Part shown: piece after piece, positions 62,066-64,000 of the stretch
How positions within the stretch are numbered: the first letter of the stretch is position 1
How the letters are laid out: each line of letters opens with the position of its first letter
Assembly (NCBI RefSeq): GCF_022548875.1
Contig: NZ_JAKZEW010000002.1
Location: 898 to 64,897 of the forward strand
Source: Glycomyces sp. L485
Lineage (GTDB): Bacteria; Actinomycetota; Actinomycetes; Mycobacteriales; Micromonosporaceae
Reading direction: 5' to 3'
DNA: 64,000 bases
Notes under the pieces: model-generated
What the model was told of the DNA's origin: nothing
Databases searched by the model: none
What the model saw: only the letters and a program-made list of their open reading frames with translations
Program-made: the position numbers and the translations under genes

Positions 62066-63464
62066 GAATCGGCCGTCGCCTGACGACGGCACCGACCACA
62101 CACCGCAAGGCGCCTTTGGGGAGCTGTACTTGACTCGGGAGGACTGGAATCCTCGGAACCGGCACCGGCCGCGGCGCCCGCTGGTCCTCGCCGGATTCCT
62201 GCTGCTCCCGGTCGGGGCCTGGGAGGTCTTCATCGGCTATGCGATCGCCCACGGCGAGACGTTCGTCTTCTCCGACGGCGGCTACTGGTACCGGGCCGAC
62301 AACACCGGCTGGGGTTGGGTCAACCTCGTCATCGGCCTCGCCGCGATCACCCTCGGCCTCGGTCTCGTAGTCGCGGCCAAGCGGCTCGCGCGCCTGCGCG
62401 CGAAGGTCACCCTGGCGCTGCTGCTCGCCGTGGTCTCGGCGATGAACCAGTTCTTCCTGGCCACGCAGTATCCCCTGTGGTCGACCCTGGTGATCGCGGT
62501 GGACGTCTTCATCATCTGGACGGTCACGACGCAGACCGAGGACCTCGGCGACAACATCGGACTGGACGACGGAATCGTCCGTTTAGGCCCGACCTGTCCG
62601 CAGAGCTGGCACGGTGGAGTCATGGGCCGTCGATCCTTCAAGACCGCGGCGAAGCGGTTCTGGGCCGAGAAGCGCACCGACGCCGCAGCAGCGCTCACGT
62701 ACTACGCGGTGCTGTCGATCTTCCCCGCCATCCTCGTCGGCACCTCAGTAATCGGCATGCTGAACCCGGACGCCACCGAGGAGATGCTGAACGCCGCCGA
62801 CGATCTGTTCCCCGACGACGCCATGTCGATCATCGACTCCGCGGTCGCGCAACTCCAGACCAACCCGGCGACGGCCGGGCTCATGGCCCTGGTCGGCCTG
62901 GCCGCCGCCCTCTGGGCGGCATCGAAGTACGTCGCGGCGTTCTCACGAGCCCTCAACGACGTCAACGGCACCGGCGAGACCCGCAAGTGGTGGACCGTAC
63001 TCATCGTCCGCGTCGTGCTCACCGTCGTCGTCGGCGCCTTGACGGCCGTGTGCGCGATCATCGCCGCCACCGGCGGGGCCGTCGCCGACGCGATCGGCGA
63101 CGCAGTCGGCGCCGGAGGAACCGCGGTCACCGTCTGGAACTGGGTGAAGTGGCCGGTCATCATCGTGCTCGTCATGGTCATCGTCACGCTGCTGTACTGG
63201 CTGGCCCCCGCCAAACGCTCCACGTTCCGGTTCCGCGCGCCCGGCGCCGTCTTGGCCGTCGCCGCGTGGATCGTCGTCTCCGCGCTGTTCGGCCTGTACG
63301 TGGCGAACTTCGGCAACTTCGACAGGACGTACGGCGCCCTCGGCGGCGTCATCGTGTTCCTGGTGTGGCTTTGGATCACCAACTCGGTGCTGCTGTTCGG
63401 CTCCGAGTACAACGTCTCGGCGCTCGCCGACGAAGTGAACGCCGAGGAGTCGGCGATCGGCTGA
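62052..63464 (+). CDS. Apparent fusion of a DUF7144-like membrane protein to a YihY/BrkB protein
   Basis: The 470-residue frame begins at GTG 62052, overlapping the amidotransferase by 14 bases. Residues about 40-165 form a four-span unit of DUF7144 type (GWGWVNLVIGLAAITLGLGL; YPLWSTLVIAVDVFIIWTV). The stretch from about 168 to 190 is not protein-like. From MGRRSFKTAAKRFWAEKRTD (ATG at 62622, GGTGGAG just upstream) comes a full YihY/BrkB protein (AAALTYYAVLSIFPAIL; GGVIVFLVWLWITN). The natural proteins are separate, so the upstream stop codon was probably lost, or the frame is read through. Confidence 0.8.
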   Translation: MRPPRNRPSPDDGTDHTPQGAFGELYLTREDWNPRNRHRPRRPLVLAGFLLLPVGAWEVFIGYAIAHGETFVFSDGGYWYRADNTGWGWVNLVIGLAAITLGLGLVVAAKRLARLRAKVTLALLLAVVSAMNQFFLATQYPLWSTLVIAVDVFIIWTVTTQTEDLGDNIGLDDGIVRLGPTCPQSWHGGVMGRRSFKTAAKRFWAEKRTDAAAALTYYAVLSIFPAILVGTSVIGMLNPDATEEMLNAADDLFPDDAMSIIDSAVAQLQTNPATAGLMALVGLAAALWAASKYVAAFSRALNDVNGTGETRKWWTVLIVRVVLTVVVGALTAVCAIIAATGGAVADAIGDAVGAGGTAVTVWNWVKWPVIIVLVMVIVTLLYWLAPAKRSTFRFRAPGAVLAVAAWIVVSALFGLYVANFGNFDRTYGALGGVIVFLVWLWITNSVLLFGSEYNVSALADEVNAEESAIG

Positions 63465-63467
63465 ACG

Positions 63468-64000
63468 TCACTCCTCGACCTTGGGCTGCACCAGACCCGA
63501 CTCGTAGGCGAACACGACCAGCCCGGCCCGGTCCCGGACGCCGAGCTTCATCATCGCCCGGTGGACGTGCGTCTTCGCCGTCGCGGGACTGATGAACAGC
63601 CGCTCGGCGATCTCCGTGTTCGTCAGCCCGCGCGCCACCAGCGCGACGATCTCGGTCTCTCGGCCGGTGAGTCCCTCGACCTTCCCGGCCAGGCGGGTCG
63701 GCGGGTGCGCGACATACTCGGCGACGAGTTTTGCGGCGATCTGCGGCGACAGCAGCGTCTCCCCGCACGCACCGCAGCAGCTCCTCGGGCTCGGTGTCCT
63801 TGACGAGGTAGCCGGCGGCCCCGGCGCGAAGCGCGTCGAAGACGTACCCGTCGAAGGAGTAGTTGGTGAGCATGAGGACGCGCAGATCCGCCAGCGCGCG
63901 ACGTTCGGCGATCTCGCGGACGGCGCTGATGCCGTCCCCGCCGGGCATCTCGACGTCGATGAGGGCGACGTCGGGCCGGTGGGCGAGCGCGAGTTCGACC
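63468..64000 (-). pseudogene. NarL-type response regulator, frameshifted and cut by the window edge
   Basis: The receiver half (from the edge: DVALIDVEMPGGDGISAVRE, LMLTNYSFDGYVFDALRAG, GYLVKDTEPEELLRCV) is in one frame. The linker and LuxR-type helix-turn-helix (GETLLSPQIAAKL; GLTGRETEIVALVARGLTNT; then EIAERLFISPATAKTHVHRA) are in another, ending at a TGA at 63468-63470. The frames break at 63764-63766: compared with relatives about 14 bases (roughly AVAA plus part of a codon) are missing. As sequenced the gene cannot make a full regulator. A sequencing or assembly error is the alternative. Its partner kinase would lie beyond 64000. Confidence 0.75.

Overview
The window is high-GC DNA (many GTG starts, strong third-position G/C) from an actinomycete. 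Markers are BldC, CrgA, DisA next to MutY, a DUF3073 protein, a class E sortase, a mycobacterial-type phosphoserine aminotransferase and an actinobacterial tad (Flp pilus) operon. A Glycomyces/Stackebrandtia-like organism is plausible, but genus is inference. No IS element, CRISPR array, tRNA or rRNA was seen.

Layout. 0.3-6 kb: small membrane proteins, disA, mutY, bldC. 6-9 kb: a branched-chain amino-acid dehydrogenase whose frame runs through a perfect terminator-like hairpin, then a DUF3073 gene. 9-13 kb: aldehyde dehydrogenase and three tandem single-span Pro-rich proteins, two sharing an eight-Cys ectodomain. 13-19 kb: a solitary pstB, a thioredoxin/NHL protein, and a long disordered membrane protein. 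19-23 kb: the bkdABC branched-chain keto-acid dehydrogenase operon. 24-25 kb: a dimethylargininase-like enzyme. 25.5-30.3 kb: a seven-gene tad operon with ATGA overlaps. 30.6-41 kb: aldose epimerase, citrate synthase, secreted PIG-L deacetylase, serC, fructosamine kinase, moaA-moaD, a reduced UvrD-like protein and a ParA/MinD-like ATPase. 41-47.4 kb: a TetR gene divergent from a cobalamin-riboswitch operon. 47-55 kb: carbonic anhydrase lipoprotein, dnaE, DUF4192, mobA-like, rhomboid, ppiA. 55-64 kb: aminotransferase, PEBP, thiolase, crgA, srtE, an amidotransferase, a YihY fusion and a frameshifted response regulator.

The strongest candidate for a little-described system is 41.8-47.4 kb. A TTGACA promoter and a cobalamin riboswitch precede five translationally coupled genes: an exported, membrane-anchored alpha/alpha-repeat protein, an exported, anchored DUF4430-like protein, and the T, fused A-A and S subunits of an ECF transporter. 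The first two resemble the alpha and beta domains of animal transcobalamin/intrinsic factor, split into two genes. Taken together they look like a surface B12-capture device feeding an ECF importer.

Two regulatory links were found by eye. A roughly 60-base promoter block containing a perfect DnaA box (TTATCCACA) is shared by the tad operon and the DUF4192 gene. A motif close to ACATGCGRATATC occurs twice upstream of the gene at 23630 and twice upstream of the carbonic anhydrase. Three genes look altered by mutation: the dehydrogenase (lost stop), the DUF7144-YihY fusion (lost stop) and the terminal response regulator (frameshift).
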